DNA of 64,000 nucleotides. It comes from Yeguia hominis. GTDB lineage: Bacteria; Bacillota; Clostridia; Oscillospirales; Acutalibacteraceae. Numbering within the stretch: position 1 is the stretch's first letter; each line of letters starts with the position of its first letter. Positions 8,706 through 17,936 of the stretch are shown here, piece after piece. A program made the position numbers and the translations under genes. The DNA lies in contig NZ_JACRSN010000001.1 of assembly GCF_014384705.1 (NCBI RefSeq), forward strand, positions 186,001-250,000, read 5' to 3'. The notes beneath the pieces were generated by a model, which ran no database searches, was not told where the DNA came from, and saw nothing but the letters and a program-made list of their open reading frames with translations.

Positions 8706-9812
8706 TTAGCGCGGCCACCGCTTAATCGCTTCCGGCAATATCGGAAATTTCCCGTGTGGCTCACTCTGATACCAATATGCAACTGTTGCAAGATCATCCT
8801 GTCGTTCAAAGTATCCGTTAATTCCCCAACCGATCTGCTGAACCGTTACCTTAAGATCGTTAGAGAATCGAATCGGATCCAGAATATGCCAACGATACAT
8901 TCCGCGCATCGGCGGGACATCGCGGACATACTGTTCATATCGGAAATGCATTTTATTTGAATAATATGGATATCCCATAAATGGCGTATTGAAAGTTTCT
9001 TCAACTGGCTCTCCGTTCACTTCACCCGGAAATCCCCACGCACCGCCAAAATAGTCCTCCACACCGGTTCCTGCGATAGATGGATAAGGATCGTCTCCGT
9101 CAATATAAAATTTCACTTCACCTTCACCCCACCAGTAACGTTCTAAAGACTGCAGCGCCATGTAGGTCCCGATATAGTGTCCGCTACCTTTCACCCCGTC
9201 CAAAATTACATAATCTTTTTGTAAGGTTGTAAGTGGATCTCGTCTCCACTGCGCATGAAAATATCCAATATTTTCTGGAAGTTCTTCATATTGACAAAAA
9301 TCGATTTCCCAGAAAAAATTTGGTATATCAACCGGATGCTGATTTTCAATAGTAATTTTTGCGGATTTGTGGAACGGCATCTGGAAATAGCAGTTCAAAC
9401 CGCGCGTTGGATTGCACACAATCGGCATGGAATTGACATTGCAGGTCGCGCCAAATCCATTACAGAAAAAATCACCAAGGGGAGATTCTACGGAAGGCGT
9501 TTCTTCGCCGTCCCAATACATCCGAAGCACCAGATCACGCAGCACATAATAATTTTTTTCCGTCCGGTCTGTTACTGTAATAAAAATGTGTTCTATTACA
9601 CCGGGACCATCCAACGCGAGAATAGTAGCCGTTTCCCCTTGCTTCAAATTGGCAATACAGGGACATCCTTTTCTTGTCGGGCCCAAATGACTCCCCGTCA
9701 TTGCAGCTCTCCCTTTTTCGCCTGTTGGATTTTCTGCACTAACCATGCCAGATCGACCTTTCACGAGAATCGGTAGGTTTCCTAGTCCACTTCCAATCCA
9801 TTGTGTTTTCAT
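8706..9812 (-). CDS. DUF2961 / glycoside hydrolase family 172 protein
   Basis: The 368-aa protein shows the DUF2961 hallmark GTGVEDYFGGAWGF (248-261) and an upstream WWGEGEVKFYIDGDDP strand (227-242). GH172 members characterised elsewhere are alpha-D-fructofuranosidases, difructose dianhydride I synthase/hydrolases and exo-alpha-D-arabinofuranosidases, using two Glu residues about 20 apart. E252 with E230 or E232 are candidates here (inference). There is no signal peptide, so it should act in the cytoplasm on an imported oligosaccharide. It overlaps the upstream response-regulator gene by 4 bases and lies in the same operon as a sugar ABC importer. Confidence 0.88.
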   Translation of the reverse strand: MKTQWIGSGLGNLPILVKGRSGMVSAENPTGEKGRAAMTGSHLGPTRKGCPCIANLKQGETATILALDGPGVIEHIFITVTDRTEKNYYVLRDLVLRMYWDGEETPSVESPLGDFFCNGFGATCNVNSMPIVCNPTRGLNCYFQMPFHKSAKITIENQHPVDIPNFFWEIDFCQYEELPENIGYFHAQWRRDPLTTLQKDYVILDGVKGSGHYIGTYMALQSLERYWWGEGEVKFYIDGDDPYPSIAGTGVEDYFGGAWGFPGEVNGEPVEETFNTPFMGYPYYSNKMHFRYEQYVRDVPPMRGMYRWHILDPIRFSNDLKVTVQQIGWGINGYFERQDDLATVAYWYQSEPHGKFPILPEAIKRWPR

Positions 9813-11374
9813 TTTTTATTCTCCCTTTCTTTTTTTGATAGCCGGAACTGTTCCGGCGTACATCCATAATAAGATTTAAATTTGTTGCAAAAATACTGGT
9901 CGTTCAAATAACCGACCTGCGCTGACACCTCTTTAACTTTCATTGAAGTCTCACATAATAACGTTTTGGCTTGATTCATCCGCACCTCGTTCAGATATTT
10001 TACATAGGTTTTTCCAAACTGTTCTTTAAAAACAACGCTGAAATACGTTGGATACATATGAGACATCTCAGAAAGCATACCCAATGTAATTGGTTCCTGA
10101 TAATGAAGATCAATATATTCTTTGGCTCGATAAACCGTTTTCCGACTTTGTCTTGCTTTTTTCTGCTCCATCCAATCGAGCATTTGTGCAAATACATCTT
10201 CTACCCATAAAGCTATTTCCGTAAGCGTCATACAACGTTGGATTTCTATGTGTGGGAGAAATACACTTTTTTGTTCAATAAGGAAATCTTCGCCAGTTTC
10301 CCTGCAAACCGTCAATCCCAGATAAACCATTTGCAAACATTCGTGGCAAAACAACTCCGGAGAAAGATTGTTTTTTAAAAAAACTGCTGTTATATCCCGA
10401 ACCTGGTGCAAAACTTCTTTGCGATCTCCCATTCGCATATAGAACGCAATATCCGCTTCATACCCCAACAATTCCGTCGGCAAAAACGTCTGATATTCGA
10501 TTTCTCGCGCAATGGCCAAAGGCTCGTCAAAAAACTTTGCATATTCCAACGCGCGCCTTGCTTCCTTGACAGATTGTAAAAATCCCAAAAATCCATGATA
10601 CGCATTTCCTATCCCCACAGAAATCATGCACTCTGTAACTTCGGTATACGACCCAAAAGTGGATTTCATCAAATTCTCCAGCGTACTTCTAGCTGGTTTT
10701 TGCAAAACAACTAATAGATATTTATTCTTTCCATCCGGAAATACAAATGGCATCAAACCAGCATGCGATAGCTGCATACACCATTTTTCAAGACACGTTT
10801 CCAATTCTGTACTGAGATCTGAAAACTCTATTGCACTGGTCAAAAAAAATTCATCACCAGCCAAATAATTGTTATTTTGCTCCTCAACTAACAAAACATC
10901 CTGTTCAGAGACTGACTTCCGCATAATCAATTGTTCCATGATTTGTTTGATTTTCGTTTTCCATTTTGAAATTCCAAACTTCTGCTGACACACATCCCGC
11001 TCTGCTAAAGCAGTTGAAATATGTCGCATAACCTCGTCAATCTTTTCAACACTGGCAGGTTTATCAACATAATCGGTAACGCCAAATCGCAATGCCTTCC
11101 GGATATATTCGAAATCGTTATATCCACTAATAATGATAAAAATTGTATCTGGAAATTCTTTTTTCGCTTGCTGTATCAGCTCCAAGCCATTCATTCCCGG
11201 CATTCGAATATCAGTAAAAACAATATCCGGATGAAACATTTTAATCTTTTGCAAAGCTGTTGTCCCATCAAATGCCACCGCACAGACCTCAGCATCATAA
11301 GATTTCCAGTTTACGAGAAGTCGCAAACCTTCGACAGTCAGCCTTTCATCATCAACAATCAAAACTTGTTTCAT
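9809..11374 (-). CDS. YesN-type response regulator with AraC DNA-binding domain
   Basis: 521 aa. N-terminal receiver: acidic pair D8/D9, phospho-acceptor D55 in FTDIRMPG, and K105 in YVDKPAS. A poorly conserved middle section follows, then a C-terminal AraC/XylS double helix-turn-helix ending with VGYLNDQYFCNKFKSYYGCTPEQFR. It overlaps the kinase gene by 4 bases (ATGA), so it is the partner of the adjacent YesM-type kinase. By analogy with YesMN/LplR systems it should activate the island's transporter operon. Confidence 0.93.
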   Translation of the reverse strand: MKQVLIVDDERLTVEGLRLLVNWKSYDAEVCAVAFDGTTALQKIKMFHPDIVFTDIRMPGMNGLELIQQAKKEFPDTIFIIISGYNDFEYIRKALRFGVTDYVDKPASVEKIDEVMRHISTALAERDVCQQKFGISKWKTKIKQIMEQLIMRKSVSEQDVLLVEEQNNNYLAGDEFFLTSAIEFSDLSTELETCLEKWCMQLSHAGLMPFVFPDGKNKYLLVVLQKPARSTLENLMKSTFGSYTEVTECMISVGIGNAYHGFLGFLQSVKEARRALEYAKFFDEPLAIAREIEYQTFLPTELLGYEADIAFYMRMGDRKEVLHQVRDITAVFLKNNLSPELFCHECLQMVYLGLTVCRETGEDFLIEQKSVFLPHIEIQRCMTLTEIALWVEDVFAQMLDWMEQKKARQSRKTVYRAKEYIDLHYQEPITLGMLSEMSHMYPTYFSVVFKEQFGKTYVKYLNEVRMNQAKTLLCETSMKVKEVSAQVGYLNDQYFCNKFKSYYGCTPEQFRLSKKERENKK

Positions 11375-13113
11375 GCATTTCCCTCCGGCAATGGCAACCG
11401 TACTGTTACCGTTGTTCCCACTCCCAGTACACTTTCAAATGTGCAACCGTATGGCGTTCCATACTTCAATCGTATTCGCTCAGAAACATTTTTAATTCCA
11501 TATCCATGTGCAAGTACATCCTCTATACACATTCCAATTCCATTGTCTTGTATAACAAAAACAAGTTCATCGTTTTCTTGTTTTCCGCTAACTACTAGAT
11601 TCCAATCTCCGTCTTTCGGTTCCAGTCCATGATAAATTGCATTTTCCACCAATGGCTGCAAAAGCAATTTTAAAATCGGAATTTCGAGAATATTTTCATC
11701 AATTTTCCAATCTACACAAATTCGATTCTCGTATCGGAGATTTTGAATGTCAATATATTTTTTGATATTCTCCATTTCCAAGCGAACTGGAACCATCTGG
11801 CCGCCTTTATTCAATGCAAATTTAAAAATCCCTGAAAGAGAAAGTGCCATCTGAGCAGCTTCTTCAGAACGCTTAAATTTAGAAAGCCAATAAATTGAAG
11901 ACAAGGTGTTATAAAGAAAGTGCGGATTAATTTGTGACTGTAGATTATTCAGTTCTGCTTCCTTTTCCATAACCGACAGTCTCACCAAATTGTTTTTCAG
12001 TAGTTCGTTCTGATCAGCCATTTTTTTTAACTGTCGACCAATCTTCCCAACCTCGTCATTTCCAAAACCTGCCTCTGTAACAGTTTTACCTTCTGTAAAA
12101 TTTTCAATTTCCTGACTTAGTCGAGCAAGCGGACGCGTAATTGTGCGGGAGGAAATCACAGATATAATAGCCGAAAGGATAATCAATCCGCACATACAAA
12201 CAACTGTAAAAACAGGGATTACATAATTATCAGCCAACAAATCACTCTTTTTAACTGCGCATAAAAGTGTCCATCCAGTTCGATAATTCTGAAAAGTTGT
12301 AACAAGAGCGGAATCGTCTTCATGAAGAAGCGCAAGGACCCCATCTTCTGTAAATCTGAGGGAGTCTTTATTTTTAGATAGCTGCAAAAACTTCAAATCA
12401 GAATCGTGGAATTGTACTAAAAAATAATTTGTATTTTTTTGCAAAATTTCCGAAGGAAAAATCTTACCATAAAAGCTCTCTCCAAAATTCATTACTACAA
12501 CTCCGTAAACTTCTCCAGTCTCCAAATCCCGCAAAAGTTTTGTCACAGAAATACTCGGTGTTGACGCAACCAAATTTTCCTGAATAACATTGTAAAGGAA
12601 ATAGCACTCTTTTCCTGCGGCAGTTTCCGTTGTATGGTACCAATCTGAATTCTGAAAAGATTGGTAATTTATCGACAATTTTGAAAGATCTTCATTTCCA
12701 CGATAGCAGTATCGAAATTCTTTGCAGTTAAAAAGATACGCTGTCACAATTCCGTTTGCATTCGAGCAAATCGTCCGAAATTCCCTGTCCAATGTTTGCC
12801 TGGTTACAACATCTGTATCTCCAGTCTGCTCCTTAAGAATTTGTGTAATCACTTTATTATCCAGCACCCGGCGCATTAGGGTTTCCACTGTCTTTGACTG
12901 GATATCTAACATGCTATTAGACATCTGCAGATTTCCATTAAGCATTACGGTCGTTTTTTTCAGCATACTGTTTACAGAGACTATATAAGAAATTATTCCC
13001 AATAGCAGTAATGGAATTATGCCAACCGAAAGAGAAATAAATAAAAATTTATTTCTAATTTTCCCGCAGCCAAATATTTTCTTAATTTTATGCACTGAAA
13101 TCGCCTCCTGCAT
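11371..13113 (-). CDS. YesM-type sensor histidine kinase
   Basis: 580 aa. An N-terminal transmembrane segment (about 20-42), an extracytoplasmic sensing domain, a second membrane segment near 300-320 and a HAMP region are followed by the His_kinase signature NPHFLYNTLSSIYW (phospho-His about residue 395). The C-terminal HATPase domain contains DNGIGM and YGIKNVSERI. Such kinases sense extracellular sugars or associated binding proteins. The gene sits between the permeases and the regulator of the same operon. Confidence 0.93.
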   Translation of the reverse strand: MQEAISVHKIKKIFGCGKIRNKFLFISLSVGIIPLLLLGIISYIVSVNSMLKKTTVMLNGNLQMSNSMLDIQSKTVETLMRRVLDNKVITQILKEQTGDTDVVTRQTLDREFRTICSNANGIVTAYLFNCKEFRYCYRGNEDLSKLSINYQSFQNSDWYHTTETAAGKECYFLYNVIQENLVASTPSISVTKLLRDLETGEVYGVVVMNFGESFYGKIFPSEILQKNTNYFLVQFHDSDLKFLQLSKNKDSLRFTEDGVLALLHEDDSALVTTFQNYRTGWTLLCAVKKSDLLADNYVIPVFTVVCMCGLIILSAIISVISSRTITRPLARLSQEIENFTEGKTVTEAGFGNDEVGKIGRQLKKMADQNELLKNNLVRLSVMEKEAELNNLQSQINPHFLYNTLSSIYWLSKFKRSEEAAQMALSLSGIFKFALNKGGQMVPVRLEMENIKKYIDIQNLRYENRICVDWKIDENILEIPILKLLLQPLVENAIYHGLEPKDGDWNLVVSGKQENDELVFVIQDNGIGMCIEDVLAHGYGIKNVSERIRLKYGTPYGCTFESVLGVGTTVTVRLPLPEGNA

Positions 13114-13153
13114 ACCAGTATACAGAAAAAACGAACCCGAATCTAGGATGAAT

Positions 13154-13987
13154 TTATCCTTTTACCGCACCAGCTGCCAAGCCATCAATAATCTTGTTAT
13201 TCAGCAACAAATATAACGCAACTGTTGGAAAAATTGAAATGCAGATAACTGCAAATGTAGATCCCCAATCTCGACCTCCCCACGCATCTAAAAACATAAC
13301 CAAGCCAGCTTGTAACATTCGTTTAGAATTACTCGAAACAAACGTCTGTGAAATGAGAAGATCGTTCCAGATGCCAGTAAAAATCAGCATAATTACTGTA
13401 ATATACCCATTAAGCGACATCGGCATTACAATTTTAAAAAACATCTTATAGATGTTACATCCATCAATTACAGAAGCCTCCATAATTTCTGCCGGAACAT
13501 ACCGATAAAAGCCAGACAATAGGTATACCGGCATAGAGATCCCGCTTCCAAATACAATAACCAAACCAAAAAGTGTATTCAAAACGCCTAAAGATTGCAA
13601 TGTTAAGAAAAGTGGAAGCAATAACACAAACGGTGGAATGAACATACCGATCTGCACATACAAAAGAACCGCTTTTGAAAATCTCCACTTCATCCTAGTG
13701 ACACCAAATGCAAGTGTCACGCTCAGTATCCATGCTGCTAGAATTGAAACAAATGTTACAATTACTGTATTTTTAAACATTAGTCCAACGTTTGACACTT
13801 TGATTGCATTGACATAGTTTTGAAAATAGAGCCCTTCCGGAAGCATATACATTGGTCTCGCATATTCATAATCCTTTTTTAACGAAGAAAGAAAAAGCCA
13901 TAGGAATGGATATAGATTGAGGATAAAGATTGCTGCGATAAACAATTTCATAAAACTTTGTCCTATTATTTTTCTACATTTCCCCAT
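13154..13987 (-). CDS. Carbohydrate ABC transporter permease, MalG/LplC type
   Basis: Inner-membrane permease subunit of 277 aa with six predicted hydrophobic segments. The cytoplasmic EAA loop reads EASVIDGCNIYKMFFKIVMP, which contacts the ATPase. C terminus NKIIDGLAAGAVKG is typical of CUT1-type permeases. It lies 13 bases after the other permease gene. No ABC ATPase gene is in the island, so a shared MsmX-like ATPase from elsewhere is expected. Confidence 0.94.
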   Translation of the reverse strand: MGKCRKIIGQSFMKLFIAAIFILNLYPFLWLFLSSLKKDYEYARPMYMLPEGLYFQNYVNAIKVSNVGLMFKNTVIVTFVSILAAWILSVTLAFGVTRMKWRFSKAVLLYVQIGMFIPPFVLLLPLFLTLQSLGVLNTLFGLVIVFGSGISMPVYLLSGFYRYVPAEIMEASVIDGCNIYKMFFKIVMPMSLNGYITVIMLIFTGIWNDLLISQTFVSSNSKRMLQAGLVMFLDAWGGRDWGSTFAVICISIFPTVALYLLLNNKIIDGLAAGAVKG

Positions 13988-14000
13988 CTTGCTTCCTCCT

Positions 14001-14885
14001 CTAATCCGTCTCGCGATCTAATCTTGATACTACCTGCGTAAAAACGAGTGTCAATATCAGAATTACCACCGCAAGCGTACTTCCGTATCCATATTCCCAA
14101 CTGCGGAAAGCTGTTCGATACATATAAAGCGAAAGGACCTCTGTAGCGTGACCCGGTCCACCGTTTTTCGTTAAAACCCGCGGCATATCATAAACCTTTA
14201 ATGCGTTATTTAATGTTAGCACAGCGCACATGATAGTCACCGGCTTCAACATCGGCAATACAATTTTTCGAATTGTCTGAAACATATTTGCACCGTCAAT
14301 TCGTGCCGCCTCGTCTAATTCATTCGGAATATTGATTAATCCAGCAAAAAAAATAATTGTATAATACCCAATCCCACGCCACATATCCGCTGCAATCACC
14401 GTACCTAATGCAGTTGCGGACGAACCTGTCCATGCTTTCACCATAGACTCTAGGCCGACCGCACTTAATAGGCTGTTTATCAATCCATAATTTGGCTGCA
14501 CTTCCAGCATTTTCGAAAAAAGTGCTGCAACTCCAACACCAGGAATAATACATGGCAAATAAATTACGGTTCTAGTCGTATTAACAAACCGTTTCAATCC
14601 ATATTTTAAAATTAACGAAGCAATTAAAGGCAAAACTACACAACCGCCCGCAACCCAAACCAAATATATTAAAGTGATTTTTAAACTGTCAAAAAAAGTT
14701 TTGTCTGTAAACAACCGCGCATAGTTATCCAGTCCAACAAAGTTCATATCAATATTGGGCGTTCCCTCAAAAAAAGTAAAATACACTGACCTCAACATAG
14801 GTACAAACACAAAGAATGTATATACAAATAAACCTGGAAGCACAAAAACCGCGATTGCTTTTCTATCACGCAGAATCCTTTCCAT
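14001..14885 (-). CDS. Carbohydrate ABC transporter permease, MalF/LplB type
   Basis: 294 aa with six hydrophobic segments, starting FVLPGLFVYTFFVFVPMLRS. The EAA motif appears as LDEAARIDGANMFQTIRKIVLP. It forms the heterodimeric channel with the following permease. Low G+C codon use matches the rest of the island and differs from the flanking housekeeping genes. A stem-loop separates it from the more upstream binding-protein gene. Confidence 0.94.
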   Translation of the reverse strand: MERILRDRKAIAVFVLPGLFVYTFFVFVPMLRSVYFTFFEGTPNIDMNFVGLDNYARLFTDKTFFDSLKITLIYLVWVAGGCVVLPLIASLILKYGLKRFVNTTRTVIYLPCIIPGVGVAALFSKMLEVQPNYGLINSLLSAVGLESMVKAWTGSSATALGTVIAADMWRGIGYYTIIFFAGLINIPNELDEAARIDGANMFQTIRKIVLPMLKPVTIMCAVLTLNNALKVYDMPRVLTKNGGPGHATEVLSLYMYRTAFRSWEYGYGSTLAVVILILTLVFTQVVSRLDRETD

Positions 14886-14915
14886 ACCGTCCTTCCACTT
14901 CCCTTCCTAATTTAA

Positions 14916-14944
14916 GCGGAGGGTGATTGAGAAACACCCTCCGC
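14916..14944 (-). other. Intercistronic stem-loop between binding protein and permeases
   Basis: Perfect 10-bp stem GCGGAGGGTG / CACCCTCCGC with a 9-base loop, between the stop of the solute-binding protein and the start of the first permease. There is no strong T run after it on the minus strand, so it more likely stabilises the upstream mRNA or partly attenuates, as is common after abundant binding proteins. Confidence 0.7.
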
Positions 14945-14993
14945 ACAAAAACATCGAGCGATTTTAGCGATCGTTCCTATTAAATCTTGAGAA

Positions 14994-16427
14994 TCATTCG
15001 TTTATCGGATGTTCTCTATCTGTAATTTCTGCCAATTCCTCTGCATAATCTTGTGCTGTCATTGTTCCCTCATAAACAAGCTGAATGTTTGTCTGAGATG
15101 CCAATGTACCGTCTGCACTCATCTTTCCTTCAAACCACAGCGTCGGCGTTTTTACCGTTTCCAGCTTTTCTATAACCAATTGCTGTGTAGGAGATAGGGA
15201 ATCTTTGTCAATTTCAACTGTCGAAACATATGGCGTACTGTATTTACGATTGGAAATCATGCGGTCTCCCCAGCTTGTCAACAAATAGTGGAAGAACTCA
15301 TTATTCGTACCTTCTGCCCATTGACTTTTTCCAATACACATTGCAACACCGCAAGCAAGTTCGTCCGTTGCAATAGCTTCATCATATGTAACCGGTCGAC
15401 CTTCAATATTTCCCCAATGAATTAACCCAATATTTTCTTCTCCAATTTCACACTGATCCGGATCGGAAAGATATGCTACTGAATCCGCAGAAGCAAGCAT
15501 CATTGCAGCTTGTCCTGTTAAGAAAATCTGATACATATTTGCAAGATCGACAGAAAGGAAACCTTCTCCGGCATAGCCCTTTTGGAAAAAGTCCTGACAA
15601 TGCTGTACCGCTTCAACAAATTCCGGATCACGGAACGTTGCACCATTTTCGTTTACTGCCGCATCCAAATGAAACTGCGGAGAAATAAATCTAGCTGTGT
15701 AGTTATTCAGAAACCATCCGCAAAGCCATCCCTCTGCACCTGCAAATGCCATTGGCTGAATGCCTTTGTTCTGTAGAGTGTCGCAAATAGCCTCATAGTC
15801 ATCCCAGGTTTTAGGAATTTCAATACCATTGTCTGCGAAAATCTTCTTATTGTAAAAAAGCATATTTAGACTAAAACTTGTCGGTAGCGAGTAGATGGTA
15901 TCATACGAACTGGTCAACCGCTTGGACTGAATTGCACTCGGAAGCATAAAATCTTCGATTGTCAGGCCGATCTTTTTAATATCCTCTTCCAGATTGATGA
16001 TTGCATCAAGCTTGATAATATCATCAAGCATTTTTCCATCTTCATAAACGAAGAAATCCGGAACATCATTGGAAGAAATCAGAATTGAAATTTTGGAAGC
16101 AACTTCCAGTTTTGGAATTGTTTCAAATTCATAATTCCAATTTGGACGATAACTGGAAATATATTCGTCCAAAGCCTGCTTTACTTCATAACCTTCACTC
16201 TGCACACTATCTTCTGCCTGCTGAACAATGACACGAAATGTATAGGACTCGTCTCCCGAGGTATATTCTCCCAACTCCGCTGTATTTTCCGAATCTGCCG
16301 TACTGTCTGCGCTCGCCACACTACTGGTTCCATTACTGGATACCGGCTTTTCAGCACATGCACCCAAGGAGCCAATCAACATCAGGCAAGCAAGGAACAT
16401 TGCAATAAAAGATATTGTTTTTTTCAA
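14994..16427 (-). CDS. ABC transporter solute-binding lipoprotein (CUT1 type)
   Basis: Extracellular sugar-binding protein of 477 aa. The start is TTG with a strong SD AGGAGG 6 bases before it. A type II signal peptide ends in the lipobox LGAC, giving lipidated C24, followed by a Ser/Thr-rich linker. The later SBP_bac_1-type features include FYNKKIFADNGIEIPKTWDD and a tryptophan-rich C-terminal lobe. It is first in the operon and should deliver an oligosaccharide to the two permeases. Confidence 0.93.
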   Translation of the reverse strand: MKKTISFIAMFLACLMLIGSLGACAEKPVSSNGTSSVASADSTADSENTAELGEYTSGDESYTFRVIVQQAEDSVQSEGYEVKQALDEYISSYRPNWNYEFETIPKLEVASKISILISSNDVPDFFVYEDGKMLDDIIKLDAIINLEEDIKKIGLTIEDFMLPSAIQSKRLTSSYDTIYSLPTSFSLNMLFYNKKIFADNGIEIPKTWDDYEAICDTLQNKGIQPMAFAGAEGWLCGWFLNNYTARFISPQFHLDAAVNENGATFRDPEFVEAVQHCQDFFQKGYAGEGFLSVDLANMYQIFLTGQAAMMLASADSVAYLSDPDQCEIGEENIGLIHWGNIEGRPVTYDEAIATDELACGVAMCIGKSQWAEGTNNEFFHYLLTSWGDRMISNRKYSTPYVSTVEIDKDSLSPTQQLVIEKLETVKTPTLWFEGKMSADGTLASQTNIQLVYEGTMTAQDYAEELAEITDREHPINE

Positions 16428-16478
16428 AGTTTTTCCTCCTGTCTGTTTTTGATAATAAAGCTAGCTTTTATGATGAAT

Positions 16479-16508
16479 ATATTATGAAACCAAACCATCT
16501 TTTTGTAA
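16479..16508 (-). promoter_or_regulatory. Candidate promoter of the sugar-uptake operon
   Basis: On the minus strand TTACAA (16508-16503), an 18-base spacer and TAATAT (16484-16479) lie about 50 bases upstream of the binding-protein start. The surrounding A+T richness makes chance matches likely, so this is only a candidate. A YesN site would be expected just upstream but was not recognised. Confidence 0.4.
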
Positions 16509-16702
16509 AGCTGTATCTTTTTCTGAATATATTATATTTTTTTCTGATAAAAACTTTTTTGCTTTTTATGCATCCTACAGTATATCTTTGTAGACTTCTC
16601 TCCTGACAAATAGACAAATAAAAAACGCCCTGTTGCAGACTTTGGACTGTTTCCCAGCGAACAGACAAAGAAAAAAGCGCCCAGTCGCAGAATAGCGGCG
16701 AA

Positions 16703-17540
16703 TTACACGGCCTTGCTCCGGATTTCAAACGGAGTGAGGCCGTTCTTCAGGCTGATCCGCTCATAGTTGCAGAATCGCACATACTCCACCACCTGTTCGA
16801 TTTCGGCCCGGCACGAAAATTTTCTCCGATACAGGCACTCTGTTTTCAGCGTCCCGAAAGCAGCATTGTCATAAAGGCATCCGGGGCTGAACATCGACGG
16901 CTGAATGTGGGATTCTTGGCTTAGGTCAAAGTATGCTTGGTCTGTATATTGAAATCTTGGTCGCTGTGGAGGATTCGTCCATCAGCGGCCTTCTCTTTTT
17001 TACAGGCATCCCGAATGGTATCCGTCACCAGCGAAGCGGTCATATCGCCGCCGATCCGGTACGCCAGCACCATTTTTCCGCACAGATCCAGTACGGCACA
17101 CAGATACACTATTCCCTTAGCTGTAGGAATATGGGTGATATCGGTTGCCCAAAAACGATTGGGGAATGGTTGGGAAAATGCACGCTGCAGCAGATTCGGA
17201 TATTTGTGAACGGCCTGCTGATAGTTCTGATACGGTTTGCGGCGGCGTGCGCCTGTGAGAGCAGATCGAGCTTGCGCATTATGCGCAAAATGGCTTTGAT
17301 GCTGACTTTTCTGCCATGCTGTCGTTCCAGGCAGCGGCGAACACGGCGGCAGCCGCAGGTCTGTTTGCTGCGCTGTTGGCAGTCGATGATCAGATCGACA
17401 AGCCACTGATCTTTTTCGGGCTTACCTTGCCGTTTTCGCCAGGCATAGCAGCCGCTGCGGGAGACTTCAAACAGGCGGTACATGGAGCCGAACGGATATT
17501 TCCCGCAAAAGCGCTCGATCACACGGTATTTCAGCTTCAC
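16703..17540 (-). pseudogene. IS3-family OrfB transposase, disrupted
   Basis: An rve-type DDE integrase that should follow orfA through the GTGA overlap at 17540-17537. The first segment begins MKLKYRVIERFCGKYPFGSM; it loses frame after IRIMRKLDLLSQA. The second frame gives FWATDITHIPTAKGIVYLCAVLD (first Asp) to ILHSDQ. It breaks again, and the third frame (16894-16703) gives DNAAFGTLKTECLYRRKF with the Glu. Compared with the left copy, about five codons (the MENF region) are deleted just before GTLKTE. At least two frameshifts and one deletion make it a pseudogene. Confidence 0.88.
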
Positions 17541-17893
17541 CTCCTCCCAGCTTCAGACAGAAAATTTCGCAGCAGCTCCACCTGCATCCGCAGCTCAATC
17601 AGTTCGCTATTTCGCTTTTGTTCTTCGCTGATCGAACCTTTGCGCGGCCGCCCCTTCGGCTGCGGAACATAGCCGTTGGCAATCAGTCGCTGTTTGCGGT
17701 TTTGGCGATTGACAAGTCCTTTGACTTGTGCCTTGCGCAGTCCGAAATGGGCACCGATCTCTCGGTTCGTTTCTCCTGCGGCCTTTCGACGGAACACTTT
17801 TTCACTGAGCGCCTCTACTTTCGTATATCCTCTCGACATGACAGCACCTCCTGTTGTAGTTTCTATTCTACAACAGGAGGTGCTTTTTTTCAC
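17537..17893 (-). CDS. IS3-family OrfA, helix-turn-helix protein
   Basis: 118-aa upstream ORF of the IS3-type element. An HTH region (ETNREIGAHFGLRKAQVKGLV) is followed by a C-terminal leucine-rich stretch (SELIELRMQVELLRNFL) that normally forms the coiled coil joining OrfA to OrfB. The frame is intact. Its TGA overlaps the GTG start of orfB by one base. The partner OrfB is broken, so it is probably non-functional for transposition. Confidence 0.85.
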   Translation of the reverse strand: MKKSTSCCRIETTTGGAVMSRGYTKVEALSEKVFRRKAAGETNREIGAHFGLRKAQVKGLVNRQNRKQRLIANGYVPQPKGRPRKGSISEEQKRNSELIELRMQVELLRNFLSEAGRR

Positions 17894-17936
17894 TGTCCGT
17901 TTTCTTGGGTACAGTCCACCATCCGCATGATGTCAT

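Larger units (their letters stand above)
16643..17918 (-). mobile_element. IS3-family element (IS150-like), right copy
   Basis: 1.28 kb with imperfect terminal inverted repeats. One end starts TGGACTGTTTCCCAGCGAAC at 16643; the other, read from 17918 on the minus strand, starts TGGACTGTACCCAAGAAAAC, the usual IS3/IS150-type end. It carries overlapping orfA and orfB. OrfB is broken, so the copy cannot move by itself. It lies in the same orientation as the truncated copy at 4661-5228, and the two bracket the A+T-rich island. No matching 3-base target duplication is visible. Confidence 0.88.
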
